Source of the DNA: Lineus longissimus
Lineage: Eukaryota; Nemertea; Pilidiophora; Heteronemertea; Lineidae
Direction: 5' to 3'
Length of the DNA stretch: 64,000 nt
Assembly (NCBI RefSeq): GCF_910592395.1
Contig: NC_088309.1
Location: forward strand, 9,922,501 to 9,986,500
Shown here: positions 1-11,700 of the stretch, piece after piece
Position numbering within the stretch: position 1 is the stretch's first letter
How the letters are laid out: every line of letters begins with the position of its first letter
Notes under the pieces: generated by a model
Databases searched by the model: none
The model's input: only the letters and a program-made list of their open reading frames with translations
Told to the model about the DNA's origin: nothing
Made by a program: the position numbers and the translations under genes

Positions 1-3000
1 AACTGATCTGAAATGTGTAATTAAAACTTCATACTCGTCCTCTTGTTTACAAACATTACTCCTCGAACACGTATCAAACAAACCTGATCCAAGGATCCTA
101 AATATACACGATAATGCATTAGTGCAGTATTGTAATATGAAATTCAGCTGGTCCCAGGTCTAAACTGATTAATATCAAAATTGCACTTCACCCGAATAAA
201 ATCATAATATTTATGATCTGATCCTTTATCTTGTTTTTGGAATCAGTTGAAAAACGCTCATTAGCCATTTCTATCTGGTGAAACTGTATAAACAAAGTAA
301 AGTTGGCCTCCCTTTGCTTCAGTTTTTTGGTAATGATGTGACATTCAATTGGAACATAGGCACACGGATTTAAAAACTAAGCTGAGAGCTATACATCAAT
401 GTTTTCTTAACTGAAGCTCTTTAAACAATATTGGTCGATTAAATGCAATCACTTGTAAGAGGCTTCTTCCGACTTCTTAACGATTTCTCTAACTCTTTCC
501 TGATTTATCCGACAAAAGACCGACATTGTCCGACTTTTCCCTGAAATGTCGGACATTTGTCGAAAATATTAGGAAAGTCGGAAAAAGCCTCCAAAACTGG
601 TGAATGTAGAAGGCTACCGGAAACACTGGAGGAAACCTATACTGTGTAGCAATAGTGCTTATGCATGTAAGCTTGTGAGGTTTTCTGAAGGGAAAAGTAG
701 AGGGATGTCATTTTGTGATGGGTACCAGGGAGGGAGACGTATTAAATACGGGCAATATTCTATGATTGAAGAATTGTATCCCCCAGGCTTTTACACACCA
801 TGTCATCAGGAATTCGTGAATGAGAAAGAAATATCAACAGCTTGTTGAGCAGCTTAACCATTCACTGCTCTGCCGCATTTATTTCTTACGGCCGCGTCAG
901 GAAATCTTGGTTGCATCCTTGTCATCGCGGCCACTGATTAACAGAGCCTTGTCGACAAGTTGGCCAAACACTCGACTTTGTGTTTCCTAATAATGGCAGT
1001 CATTGGCATTATGAGGCAGGATTGCTCAAGTGACAAGCACAAACAGAAAGCTATGAGAAACATCCGAGAAATTTAATATGGACAAACCAAGGCAGAAGTT
1101 CTCTTGAACGGTACGATGTTGACAATCTTCTCCATGGTGTCCTGGGAAATCGCTTACTTTCTTAGACATCGATTAGTTTAGTTCGTGCTTGCATGTAATA
1201 ACATGTAAAACATTTACAAACTCTCTCAGCAAGAATCACGTTTGTTCATTAAAAAATTTACTATTTTTGATTCTATATTGTCGATAGGTCCAATTCTTGC
1301 ATGTATATAATAAAAATGTACAACATCTACAACCAATGGATCGGTTTTATTTGTTTCATAAAAGATGTATCAACAATCTAGCTCCAGTAAAGAAATATTA
1401 CCTAAGTTCTTATTAGCTATAGAGATTTGTCAAATAGAGTTTTCCTATTTCTTTGATCAGCAATTTGGTACAATGCAATTGGTAAACGATCGATGCACAT
1501 GATCATTCATAGGTGTAGGGCTGACGACCGATGACTCCATTGGCCATTGGTTAAGATAACCCAGTTATGACTTTACCGAATGTGACGGTTATTTTTGTAT
1601 TTTTGTGTAGACCTCGTTATGCCAACATCAAACACTGATGTGCTTTTCTAAAAGTTAAGACAGTAAGCTTCAAAGATCCCTCGCTACGAAAAAACAATTA
1701 GAAACTTATGTCTATACTTTAGCAAGAATAACCTTACCCAAAGACAGATGTTTGTGATCTGTGGTCGATCAGACCATTGGGTTACTGGGGAATCCAACTT
1801 GATAAGCTAGCAAGGTGCTTTGTATTTTGTATTTGTTTCTCTTAAGGTGGTATTTCATAGTACCTACCTTGAAACTTCTGGCCGAATTGAGTTGATGACT
1901 ACCAGAATTCGTCGGAGTTTGGTGAAAATAGAAAGTACTTAGCTGCCGGCATCCTACAATATAGTCAATCTACCAGTATTCCCAGGTGTTATGAGCAGCC
2001 ATCTCACCGGAAAAGCGATTATTTCTACAGGATTCGTGGACCAGTGTCGTTGGGTCAGGCCAACTATGAGAATTTATATCTTCTTATGAATGATAAAGTG
2101 TAGGAACACCTCTGAGCAGTCCTAGTATGTATTCTTCTATCCAAAAGATGAATCTTGGAAACTTCTGTTGAAAGAAGTGTTATTGATTTAATGGATGAGA
2201 GCGCTGCTTTCGCACAACTAAAAGAATATCAAGATATTGGGCGAAATCTTAGACTTCGTGCTGTACCACGATCACTTCACGAATAATCCACTATAAAGGG
2301 CATTTAACTTGCAGACACAAGCTGGACGTATTAAAGCTTAGAGTAGGCTGCTTACTCTAAGATGGTGAGGGAGATTCCATACCTCCAATCAATCAAGTTA
2401 TAGATATACGGAACATGCCTGCACATACAAAGTTTTTGAGTGACGAGACAAATCGGATTTGAATATTTTGCAACAATCAATTACATGTAAGTACATGTGT
2501 ATCTCATGACCGTGTCATCATCCGCACCGGCCAGAACTCATGCCCGTGATGACACAATCGATACTTACATGTACTTTACGGTTCCGGCACAAAAACAAGT
2601 ATATGCGTGACATCGTATAATGATCCAGCTCTGAAATAAAGTGATCTAGTAATTGCCAATGAGCGAGGTCTAATAGTGGTTTCGATTGTCCGAGGGTACT
2701 GCCGTCGGATCACGCCACAATATCCCCTGGCGCATCACTTGGTCACGTTAGCCGTGTCAGGTCGTCGATGTGCGTGCCATGAGATAGCAACGAGTACTTT
2801 ACCCTGTGAATGTTTTGTTAATGCTGTCTGTAAAAACGTGGATCAGTCACATTTAAAGTGGATTCTATGCGCACAGATTGAAATCGACACTTGTCGCGAT
2901 CCATGTCTAATAAGTGCTTGCAAGGCGATTTGAGGTTTTTTGAGAATCCGAGCATATCAATGCAGTTCTAATCAACATTGAGTCTGAACATAGGAATGCA

Positions 3001-3114
3001 TTAACTCATAATTACGTTTACAACAGTGCTCAAGCCTTTGTATAAGGACACTCCTCGCAACAAAGTATATCAACCTTTCTTTGAGATTTCGGGTAACAGC
3101 CTTTAAACATATAT
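1..3114. other. Gene-poor left flank
   Basis: No coding region is supportable here. The open frames at 600-848 and 2676-2933 have no recognisable domain, codon-bias argument or splice partner. An imperfect inverted repeat surrounds about 2488-2575, with TACATGTA-rich arms that each carry GTGTCATCA or its complement. Otherwise I see AT-rich intergenic sequence. Confidence 0.6.
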
Positions 3115-5398
3115 AGGACGTCTACTTGATATTACGACGAACAGCCAGTGGAGAGTGGCAGAAGTCCCGCTAGTGGAGCTGATACGCCCGAAACCCATTC
3201 CTTACTTTTTTGTTTCCGTTTCTCACGCAGGCGCGTTGCGCTGCTGGAGTTGTGCATATACTCGCAATATAATTGAAATACACGTACATTCTATTCATGA
3301 CACAACCGTGTTCGGGCTTGGAAAATGGCACCAAGGGCCAGGATGAGGAATCATTTCGAGTTTTGTAGAACCTGAGCACTCTTTTAGTTTTGGTCACCTA
3401 TTGTCTCACTTAAAGATGCTACGCTATCATTGTAATCATTACATGTAAGCAAGCTCAAGTTCTCTATCTCGAAGGAAAACGATCAAGCTCTTTGATTGAT
3501 AGACTCTGGTTTAACCCATGACGACGGAACATTTCGAAAAATAGTCACGGTCGCGTTACAGAGGTACTGAAAGTTCACGCTCGATGTAACACTTAACCAC
3601 GCACCTGACGTAAGAAGCTGGTGCAAATACGTCAGCCAACACGCCGAGATTGGTCCATACGTCCAACGTACGCCGAAGGTTTGGCATTACACCAAAGGTT
3701 TTGCAAAAGAACACGCCGAAGTTAGCAACTCACCAACGGTTTTTTAACAGCAAAAACTGAAGTTTTCTTACCCATTCCGTAGTTTTTGGCACGTCACAGA
3801 CGTAGGTCGAGGAAAGAAAACCCCGGCTGGTTCATAAAGCAATGCTGACGGATTCTATTTTTCATACATCGTCGGGATATTTTCCTTACTGGATTCAATC
3901 ACTGCTGCTAACGCAGGAGTTACATCAGCGTGGTATCTTTCAACGCAATTAGCTCTACCGATTCGCCCAAGACACCTGCAACGCGAATTATCCCATGATG
4001 AGCGGTCTTCGGAGTTTTTCTAGCTACTTTCTTCTTTCATTAAAACGCTGTGCCGGGTATTCCTAACTAACCACAAACGTGAAATTAACCATTATGATGT
4101 TTTGGTTAGGTCTTACTCGTGAGGATACACCTTCAAAAGGTTAGCGGTGAAAAAAAGTATCTCGGAATAAAATAAACCAGTTTACCAGCGTTTCTATCTC
4201 GAGCGCTTTTTCATCCAAAGCGGCAGGCTGTCTTAATCTTCAGGTATTCTTTTGGAGTCAATTTTCAGGCAAAAACTGCTGTTGATACTTCCTTCTTTCA
4301 AACTCAAACCTCAATTCCGTATACTGTTTTCAATAAGGTACGCGTAGTGTGCTCACAACCAATCAACCAATTTGAGACTGAGTCTTGACGTGACATTCCG
4401 TATTCCTTTCCCGTTGGCCTGCTTATAATGGGCCATTCACACAGAACCAAACCAAACCGAAATTTTGACTTGTGGTTTAAACTATACACCTTTCTGTGCA
4501 TCTTAAGACACGACAACAATATGAATCCAGACGTTTAAAAAAGCATAATTCGATGATACGAGAGACAATAAAATTACTAGTTAAGAAAAAGAGGTTGATC
4601 GCTTCCATATGCCGCGATCAATCCATACCTTCTTTTACACTCGGCCACCAACTCCTATCAATGTATTGTTGTTTTTTTCTGGATCAGGTAGATATAAATA
4701 AACATTGCCGTAGTGCACTTCTTATGCATGCGAATTCGCTGAAATGTGGCATTTTACATTTGATTTTCATATCAGACTACACATAACGGCATCAATTTGT
4801 TGAAATTTATATTCAGTAGACGTATTCACACAATTGGAAATTTTCGGAAACTAGCCCAATTTCAATTTTTCTAAATAACAAGAGTATAAGCTGTAGGTCC
4901 TGTGAAAGCTCAATCTTTGGACTTTTCCGATCGTGAGGAAAGCACCATTCGTATATTCTGTCGACAATGTATTATGCTTGATCAGAGTGGCCTCTTTTTC
5001 TGCCAAAATAAAGTTTGATGGATGAGGTTTTCAAAATCTTTTCCGTTATGATAAACAATATGAAATCCGTTTCACCTTCACACTCTTAGATATTGATTTT
5101 ATAAAGCATCCGTCTTACCTTTTTCATGAGCATCACATCGCGGTGATTGAAGCCCTAATAAGAATCTTGCCTAATATTCCTTGACCGTTTCCAACATTGT
5201 TATTCATAATCCAAGTTCGGACCAACCCGGCGATACTATGTGCGAGTGGGAGTATATGCACAGCCCCAGCAGCGCAACGCGCCTGCGTGAGAATCGGAAA
5301 CAAAAAAGTAAGGAATGGGTTTCGGGCGTATCAGCTCCACTAGCGGGACTTCTGCCACTCTCCAATGGCTGTTCGTCGTAATATCAAGTAGACGTCCT
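3115..5398. mobile_element. DNA transposon-like element with ~150-bp terminal inverted repeats
   Basis: The sequence from 3115 to about 3264 recurs in reverse complement at about 5249-5398. There are only a few mismatches over roughly 150 bp, and the ends read AGGACGTCTAC...GTAGACGTCCT. The flanks are AT-rich (ATAT on the left, TATT on the right), so the target-site duplication is short or ambiguous. The interior has no recognisable transposase. The small open frames near 4304-4786 (a lysine/arginine-rich peptide on the plus strand) match nothing I know. It is probably a non-autonomous element or solo fold-back. Confidence 0.75.
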
Positions 5399-5888
5399 TA
5401 TTTAACCACTTTTACAACTTAGTGGATCCCCTCCCCCCACTCAAATACATTTGACCCAACCCATTGAGCGCTAATGGCATAACCTCCCTGACGCAATGGA
5501 CTTCCCAGGGAGTCTATCATTTCCACCAAAGATAATATTTCGTTGAATAGTTGCATGGTGAGAAGATCACTTTAACAGGAATTCCCAACAAACAAGGAAC
5601 AGTAATTTACAAATATCACTTTATTATTTAATCACAAATATATCATTTCGGAAGATACAGTTCTAAAAGCATTGCCTTTCGATTACACGTAATTTACATG
5701 AAATAATGTACACAATGTGTATGAATATATCCAAGGTTTTGAAACTTAAGTAAACTGATTAAAACATCTGAATCATCACTTCTTTGTGGACAATGATGGT
5801 AAAAAATTCCTGCATTCACCCTAAAACGAGTACTACAGGCCGGAGCTCGGGGTCAAATGTCTCTCTTCATGTGACTGATAAGCACACT
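5399..5888. other. Intergenic, no feature seen
   Basis: AT-rich sequence between two inverted-repeat elements. I see no coding or RNA feature. Confidence 0.5.
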
Positions 5889-6512
5889 TAACACTTTCAG
5901 CGTTACCCAATGGGCCCAAAATACCCCTCCAGCCGCTCATCAGTTCTCTCAAGGCTTCAACGTTAAAACGCAAACGCCATCTTCAGGGTGATGAAGGAAC
6001 TGACCTTTACACAAACGCCATCTTCAGGGTGATGAAGGAACTGACTCTTTTAAAATCAGTTGAGTGATTCGGACTGAGGGAAATTTTTCAGGGGGTCGGG
6101 AGTGCTGAAAAGGGGGTCACTTTGGTCACTTTTTGTCACTATTTAATCTGAAAATCTTCAGGGTGATGAAGGAACTGACCTTTACACAAACGCCATCTTC
6201 AGGGTGATGAAGGAACTGACTCTTTTAGAATCAGTTGAGTGATTCGGACTGAGGGAAATTTTTCAGGGGGTCGGGGAGTGCCGAAAAGGGGGTCACTTTG
6301 GTCACTTTTTGTCACTATTTAACCTGAAAATAGGCCGAAAAATAAAATACAGCTAGGGGGCATAGTAATCTTTTATCAGCTGATTCAGCAAACTCTGGTC
6401 TTGGGGAAATTTTTGCAAAAAACCTTGTAGTTGAGCTTTTTCTGATAGATAATTTTTTATGGGGGTCTGAAAAGGGGTATTTGGGGGTTAACCTTGGGTG
6501 CTGAAAGTGTAA
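5889..6512. mobile_element. Inverted-repeat element with internal tandem repeats
   Basis: The left end (ACACTTTCAGC, then ACCCAA and AAATACCCC words, 5889-5938) is mirrored by the right end (GGGGTATTTGGGGG ... GCTGAAAGTGT, about 6473-6512). This gives imperfect terminal inverted repeats of about 40 bp. The left flank contains TTAA and the right flank TAAA, so a TTAA-type target duplication is possible but not proven. The interior is the 175-bp tandem repeat listed separately. No transposase is present. Confidence 0.55.
5974..6334 (+). repeat. Tandem repeat, ~175-bp period, two copies
   Basis: A unit beginning at the word CTTCAGGGTGATGAAGG occurs at 5981 and again at 6156, which gives a 175-bp period. 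Both copies continue through the same GGTCACTTTTTGTCACTATTTAA stretch with few differences. Within each unit the first about 41 bp is itself duplicated (second start near 6022). Confidence 0.85.
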
Positions 6513-8740
6513 AGGTTGTTACAGTTGGTATATATTCGACTTACTTTTTCAGGGTAGATGAACATGTGCAGGTACTAGACTGCTCACTGGACCAGCCAGG
6601 TTAAGGTAGATTATCAGTTGCAAAGAAAGCTATAAGCCATTAGCAATAACTAGCTACATTTACAGGACAGAAAAATGGGGAGACTCGACTTTGACAGGCC
6701 ATTTGGCATCAAATGTACAGCAATAACGGGAAAGGATGATGTCCACTTGACATCATGTTAGAATGACGTCTAAATTGGACAACACCGGATTTTCCCCGTG
6801 TCACAAAATAGACCAAACTTTTTAATAGTCATGCAGCAGAAGAGCTTCTGTCATATACTTGACCAGTACCGGTACTGTGATTCCTGAGGGATACAAATTT
6901 TTCAATTTGGATGAAAAATGGGCAGGTCAACATCACCCCACTTGGTTTAAAACCACTCTAATATGTTACTTGTTGTTCTTCATATATGTACATATATATA
7001 GGATATGGCTATGGCTAGTGACCGATTTATAAATGTCTCCTAACCCTGATGTCCTTTAAATTTAGAAACTACATTAGGAAATCAACATGCCTATTCATTT
7101 GGCACTACATTAGTAAAGGGGGGTACCCTGCAAATTTCGGAAATGGAGTAAATTGCAAGCTGGACATTTTACTGTGTTTAAATGTAAAGACGAAGTACCC
7201 TTTACAGCTGTATGAAAAATTGTAACGGAGACAAAAGCAGAAAACAGACAATTTCACTTTTATGTCTTGCATCACAGAAGATGCCATATGTGACGTCACT
7301 GACATCGTGTGACGTCATGCTAACTTTTTCTGTTTTGGCTAAAAATTTATACCAATTGTCATACGTACAAAGCCCCCAAAAAGTGTGCAGCGTACATCAA
7401 AATGAATTGTAAGAACAGGCGGCTCGGAGATACATGTATCACATCATATTACTGCATGGCAGTAATAACACCAAATGTAACATACCACAATATCACATGG
7501 CATTGAAATTAAAATTGAAGTCTGTATTACCACATGAAATGAAATCAACAACACCACTCCATAACTTTGATAATGGACAAGGTTCTTGTAGAGACATGAT
7601 TTTCAGATTTTTCAATTTGATAATATTTGACACACGAACTGTAAATCATTCCATTTTCGCTACTCTATTTGTTCGCGAAAGCATCATTCTCAGATTTTGC
7701 ATCCATTTATTTCTGCAAATGGGTGCATTTTCCAAGGGTAAAACCATTAAGATATTATAACTAAAATTTTCTATACAACTACATTGCCCCACCACACTAG
7801 CTCAGAAGGTTAAAGCATCTAACCTAAGTAGGACACAAAAATAAAAGTGTCTTCTCAACATATCCATTGTGTTAAAATAATAATACTGGATTTAAATGAA
7901 TGTGGCAAAAAACCTCTTGGGTGAATAATTCAATGAGCTACCAGGGGTCATACTTATGTATGTACACATGAGGAGCTAAGAAAATTAAGGCCTATTTTTC
8001 ATATCGGTGCATACTGGACAGTGTTTCAGCTCGAGTTTTAGCAGGGTGCGACACCCTTCCTTTCCTCAATTTTCTCTTATTGCCCAATATATTTCATGAG
8101 TGGCCAATGCATTTCCTTTTAAAGCATGCCGTTGCACCCTGCCTTTTTACCCGAGCCCTTTTCTGCACTACCCTTCCTAACTGCAACACTACAGTGGAGA
8201 GGAGGACACCTACACACCCCTGCGAAACAGAGGTCTGTAATGCCGGGCGACTCCCATTCAGTCAGGTTGCCTGTGCAACATTTTGTATGCACCCATCAGA
8301 GATTTAGCAAAATTGCACAAAAATCCCTTTCAACGTCAAGAAGTTGTCTGACGATGAAAAGTCGATACCTCTCTTTGGATCTGTGAACTCTGACGAATGG
8401 ATTGATATCTTACAAATAACTTTTTGGTTCTGAAAATTGGAAGATTGCACATACGTCAGTATGGTCCATAACTTGAAAGAAAGTAGATCACCAAAAAAGT
8501 TGCGAAGAAAATGTTCACCCATTATCAAGTTTAAAGGCCCAGTACAACTATATCTGCGAAGACATAAAACTGACCTACCCATAATTGTAATGTAGAGGAT
8601 CATAAGCCAGTTGTGAAGTTTTTCTCTCTGTAGAAGTATACATGTATATACACAAATGGAAGATTCCGATTCAAATTCAGAGGTTATCATTTTAGACATA
8701 AGTACTGGGCCTTTAAGTCAAGTTTACTAAACATGGACAT
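6513..8740 (-). other. 3' flank and probable 3'UTR of the myotubularin-related gene
   Basis: Read on the minus strand, this follows the myotubularin-related stop codon at 8741-8743. The nearest good AATAAA on that strand is at 7706-7711, which would give a 3'UTR of about 1.0 kb. No second gene is supportable. The 131-codon minus-strand frame at 8304-8699 lies inside this putative UTR and has no domain. Confidence 0.45.
7706..7711 (-). terminator. Candidate poly(A) signal for the myotubularin-related gene
   Basis: AATAAA on the minus strand, about 1 kb past the stop codon. It is assigned by motif and position only. Confidence 0.35.
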
Positions 8741-11700
8741 CTAATCATCAAGATACGACCCGGACAAATCTTCAGAATCATTCAAGTTGATAGGCCCAAA
8801 TTCACTACCCTCCAAGTACAAGCTCAGGGGGGTGCCCGCATTTGATTTGTTCAGGCCACCTGGAGAGAACGGGAATGATGAGGTCAGGACATCGGAATAC
8901 ATCTTGCTGGATCTTGGCGTCTGCTGCGTATTGAAGCTGAAGAACAGCTCGCTCTTTGGTGTATTCTGGTACCTCTTGTTAGCATCAGACGCGGACGCTT
9001 TCTCAAGATTTGCCAACTTGTGCTTCAGACACAGGACTTCTTCCACCAGAACGCACTGTTGAAAATATTCCGACGGTGCGCCTCCTCCATATATTTCCAC
9101 TGGTGATGACCAACGCAAATAACACTGCGACCAGAGTTTCAGCATCGGCGCGATAACTTGTGGTTTCAAGACCACACCATGTTCCGTGGCCTCTCGATTC
9201 AAATACAGCAAGTACAATTTCTTCTTAAAGTTGTCATTGTTCAAGGAGTTGGTTATTGCTGCCAGTTTTTTGTTCATTGTTGACAGTTCCTCACTGTTCT
9301 TTGCCAGAAACAGAGGATTTTTAAACAGAGCCAGGTCCTTATCTGAGAATTGCACGTGCCAATTCCAGACAGATTCTAATTTCAGTTGCTCCTTGCAAAG
9401 TTTACTCGATGTGTGCACGCAGTCGAATAGGAAGTTGCCGAAAAGTCCGATGTGCGCCGAGTCCCACAGCGTTGTCAAGTAGGTCTCAGAGAATTCAAAC
9501 GATGATGGGAATTGCTGAAGAAGCTGCCAGACACAATCGAGGAAGAGAAGGAAAATTGGAGACTGAAATGAAGAGGCATGAGATACGTCAGGGTTTTTTT
9601 ACAACATTGTCCAGGTTATGTACCCATCCTTTCCATTTTCAGCGTCAGAAATGCTATTGGATGGTTGTTCTCATGCGTGTTGCGTTTGAAACTTTTGATG
9701 AATGAACAAATTTTCATGAGAGAGAAGTTAGGTCTGATGCACCGAATATTTCACCATACCTCCTCTTGTTCATTCTTAGCGGTGATGCCTAGTCGCTGGG
9801 TGAATTTGTGTCCCATCGCCACCCACTCCTTCTGCACAAGGGATTGGAAACCGCTGATTGTCCTGCAGTGCACGTCGATGAGAATCTGGATCAGACACGC
9901 GATCACACAAGAATAATCACGGCCATCGAACTCTGAAAAGTACATTTTTATAATGGCATTAGAATTGGTAGACATGGTCATGCATGTGACCTGATCATGA
10001 AGCTAAAAATTCTCCCCAAATTCGCTCAAACACTGTGGAACTGCTATAGGGGACACCCCTGGGACTGAGAATTGCGGGGTAGCAAATGAAAGAGCGCCAT
10101 ACCTTGTAATATCACATTTCTGTTCCCCTCGACCACTATGGTAGCCAGTCGCTCGGCGATCTCCAAACACTGGCTGACGGACGATAGCCACTTCGTTGCC
10201 TCGAGACTGGATAACCAGCAGCGATCAGTGGTCCAAAAGTCTTTCAGAGAAACTTGAAATGAAAGCGTGAAGACAAAAGATAACCACGAGACAATATTAG
10301 AATTACATTATTTTGACAACTGGCTGCCAGGCTTTTAACCATGAGATATTCAATCTAATAGGGCACTTTTAAAGCATCTATGCCAACATGTCCCTAAAAG
10401 CTAGTCAGAACTTCAAAGTTCACAGTATTCAGGAGCACAAAATTGACAGGCACCTCCAATGATTTGTTCAGGATAAGAGGCGGGCAATAATTATTTGTTA
10501 TTGTTTTAAACTTACCTGGGGACAGTATCTCCTTCAGTTTTTCTAAACTGGTCTTGATGTCCTTTGGGGGCGGACATTTATTCAGATCTTCCACATGTGA
10601 CGTGACGCCTTTCTTGCCAGGACATGTCCGATCTATACCGTTTATCAACCTAGAATTAGAGACGGTGCATCAGATAACTTTGCCCTTTGGCAAAGAAGTC
10701 CATGAAATTTTTAGTTTTAACCACCTTTTGGCAAAGCCACGATTCAGATCTATCAAGCTGTTGGAGTTATGCGGTGGAAACGCCAGCACCTGTCACCACC
10801 GCAGTCCTAGGTTTGATTCCCGATTCCGGTATACTCTCGTGATAGAGAGGGCAACTCTTTTTGACAGCATTGGTTGCCTCTGGTGTCTCCAGTTTCCTTC
10901 AACTTACAAATTGCCCAATTGTTTTTGAGCTAATAACGTCCTAGTTGACACTTATATCTCAACTCGATATTTTAAGATCTGTCTAAAGTTTGGTTTTCGA
11001 GCTCCCATTACTTAGGGGAACACTAACTGTACAACAGTCAAGAGCGACAGCAATTGAAAACATGTTAACAGCTGATGCAGTCAAAGAAAACATGATTGAA
11101 TAAGCTCCTTTTTCAGGAATTTTCACGAATGGCCAAAAAGGTACAAATATTTTGTGATTTACATTATTGATTCAAATGATCCTCTGGGATGGATTTTCGA
11201 GGCAATTGATATTCTTGTGATAAATCATCTGGGGATAAGTGAATAGGAGATGCTGTTGTAATAGCTGAATGGCTCCTAGGAAACCATGTGAAGCGCTTTG
11301 GGAGATACCTAGGTCAATATAAGCGCTACATCAAAGCAGTCAGATTAATTTCCAAGCTAGGAAAACTTGTGCACTTCCGAAATGATGTGCAGACCAAACA
11401 CCAGGAGAAAATAACATGAGTGAATAACTGAAAGACCAACGATTCAGAAAATAAAATAACAAAAGAATATGTTATCTGAAACAAGTAAGAAAAAAATTGC
11501 ATCCGCGTACCAGACAACAGTTAACATGATGAACCATGCATGTAGGGACATCACTGCCCTTTTACTAAATGTACAGCAGGAGAGCACATAAGCATGACAA
11601 CTTCACAAGGACAGGTCAATATCAGAAAGTACAGAGATGGCCTGCACATCATGTAATAGAAGGCCAGACGATACTGGTGTGAATATTTGTTACAAAATTA

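Noticed and set aside
8304-8699. 131-codon minus-strand open frame
   Set aside because: It falls in the putative 3'UTR of the myotubularin-related gene and has no recognisable domain.
9409-9916. Overlapping plus-strand open frames of about 100 codons
   Set aside because: They are antisense to terminal exons of the myotubularin-related gene, whose reading frame is secure.
10740-10815. Possible plus-strand SINE (GGTTTGATTCC box B-like word)
   Set aside because: There is a box B-like motif but no convincing box A at the right spacing and no defined ends.
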